From Rhynchopus sp. YZ270_cl-10 (lineage: Eukaryota > Euglenozoa > Diplonemea > Diplonemida > Diplonemidae), in NCBI GenBank assembly GCA_964035575.1, contig OZ037834.1, positions 2,139,598 through 2,203,597 of the forward strand: a DNA stretch of 64,000 nucleotides, written 5' to 3'. The position numbers were made by a program, and so were the translations under genes. This document shows, one piece after another, positions 63,076-64,000 of this stretch. Each line of letters opens with the position of its first letter. Positions within the stretch are counted from its first letter, which is position 1. The notes beneath the pieces were generated by a model. It was not told the DNA's origin. It ran no database searches and was given only the letters and a program-made list of their open reading frames with translations.

Positions 63076-64000
63076 ATGGGAGAGGCCATCGATGACGAAG
63101 CCTCAGCTGCACTGAAGATCCAATCCCTCCAACGTGGTCGCAACGCACGCAAAGAGGTGGACCACAAGAAGGAGGAGGCACAAGCCGCAAAGAAGATACA
63201 GTCGATGCAACGCGGGAAGATGGCACGCCAAGAGGTACAAGCAAAGCGCGGAGGCGAAGGCAACGTCTTCGTCCGCCCCTTTGAGGAGGAGACCGACGAG
63301 CAAGCCGTTGTTCTGGTAAATCGCAAGATCCTCCTCCGCAAATTTGCCTGCTTCGAAGAGCTCCTGAAGGAGCTGCAGGCGTGCCTCCCCCTCAAGACAG
63401 TCGACAGCACACAGATCTATTACTCCACCACAGAACACCCGCAGAACTTCTCCAGCCGTATCACCGCCGCGAAGATGGAAGAGTACCGTGCCTGCACAGA
63501 GCTGGAGCTCACCGCAGCGCGTGTGCACGTCGAACACAAGAAGCTTCTCAAGGAAGCGGTCTCCCCCCTCAACGAAGAAGGCATCCAAAAGCCGAAGTCG
63601 CAGCTCGCAGCCGAAGAGAAGGCGCGTGAGAAACGTCTGAAGCAAGGGGCGGCAGCGATAGAGATGGTATGGGAAGGGATGTGGGGGGTTTTGTTTGACT
63701 GCTTGATTGCAATGTGAGGATGTAAAAAATGTGTGGGTATACCGTAGTGTGGACAAATTGTATGCAAGGATTTTTTTGTGTGCGAGTCTTAGGATTCATC
63801 GCCTGCTCAGTGCCCTTTTTTTTTGGTGATTTTTGTTTCCGTTTTTGTGCAAAAATTGATTCGTCTTTGCATCCAATTTGCATTCAATGCTAGAGGCATC
63901 TAAGAGGCAATAAGGATGACAAAGAAATGTTCAATTTCCTTCAACACCTCTACACACTTTTTCTCTTTTTTTTATCAGAGCGCATACCACCACAAAGCAG
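63076..64000 (+). CDS. IQ-motif protein, partial at window end
   Basis: Exon 1 (63076-63666) encodes 197 residues: two IQ motifs, ALKIQSLQRGRNARKEV near 12-28 and AKKIQSMQRGKMARQEV near 36-52, which typically bind calmodulin or light chains. A mixed alpha/beta segment follows (about 65-130), then a charged helix rich in Glu, Lys and Arg. The exon ends GAGATG|GTATGG, a GTATG donor like every other intron here. A matching acceptor TTTTATCAG lies at 63978, and AGCGCATACCACCACAAAGC continues in phase 0 to the window edge (SAYHHKA). Without splicing the frame runs 16 more codons and stops at 63717. The intron would be 312 nt and holds a repeat B copy. Function is unknown; a cytoskeletal or flagellar calmodulin-binding protein is plausible. 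Confidence 0.75.
63780..63825 (+). repeat. Dispersed repeat B, copy 8 (in IQ-gene intron)
   Basis: GTGCGAGTCTTAGGATTCATC, then GCCTGCTCAGTGCCC and a T10 run. Diverged; the first hairpin is not preserved, but the CTTAGGxTTCATC core and the T-tract are. Confidence 0.5.

Overview
ORGANISM. The window is nuclear DNA of a unicellular eukaryote. It has spliceosomal introns with a strict GTATG 5' splice site, a cytosolic ribosomal protein eS4 gene, GPI-anchor and GDP-fucose synthesis genes, a DEAD-box ribosome-assembly helicase and multidomain surface proteins. All 17 genes I accept lie on the + strand over about 52 kb. Several start 6-40 nt after a pyrimidine tract ending in AG. Together these suggest long unidirectional transcription units with spliced-leader trans-splicing, as in Euglenozoa (diplonemids would fit) or dinoflagellates. 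This is inference: no spliced-leader gene is seen and the lineage is not settled. LAYOUT. Bases 1-9.8 kb have no convincing gene. They are a stack of inverted-repeat (foldback) elements with internal minisatellites of 7-8 bp units built around GTAC, plus palindromic arrays. Bases 9.8-12.1 kb hold short dispersed repeats. From 12.2 to 46.3 kb the genes are: an unknown 552-aa protein, eS4, an unknown 838-aa protein, a small membrane protein, PIG-V, a TMX2-like thioredoxin-fold membrane protein (three exons), a GH30-like protein without the usual acid/base motif (three exons), DDX52/Rok1 (two exons), a delta-12-type desaturase with a long N-terminal extension (four exons), a COMT-like and an OMS1-like methyltransferase, a SET-domain protein, a type-B carboxylesterase and GDP-L-fucose synthase. 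A 448-bp MITE with a 6-bp target duplication follows. SURFACE-PROTEIN LOCUS. From 47.6 to 62.6 kb a block is duplicated. Each copy carries a secreted, single-pass gene made of CUB-like modules, 12 in the first and 8 in the second. The copies share upstream DNA and a 203-bp downstream repeat. They are separated by a 406-bp satellite (3.5 copies), a GC-rich nested hairpin, an inverted copy of a repeat from the left end of the window, and two long minisatellites. The module patterns show duplication and chimerism between the paralogues. The window ends inside an IQ-motif protein gene. INTERPRETATION. Housekeeping genes sit between two repeat-rich zones. The most notable parts are the recombining CUB-module genes beside satellite DNA, the foldback elements with minisatellites, a short hairpin-plus-pyrimidine repeat found in three of the four longer introns, and several unusual domain combinations.
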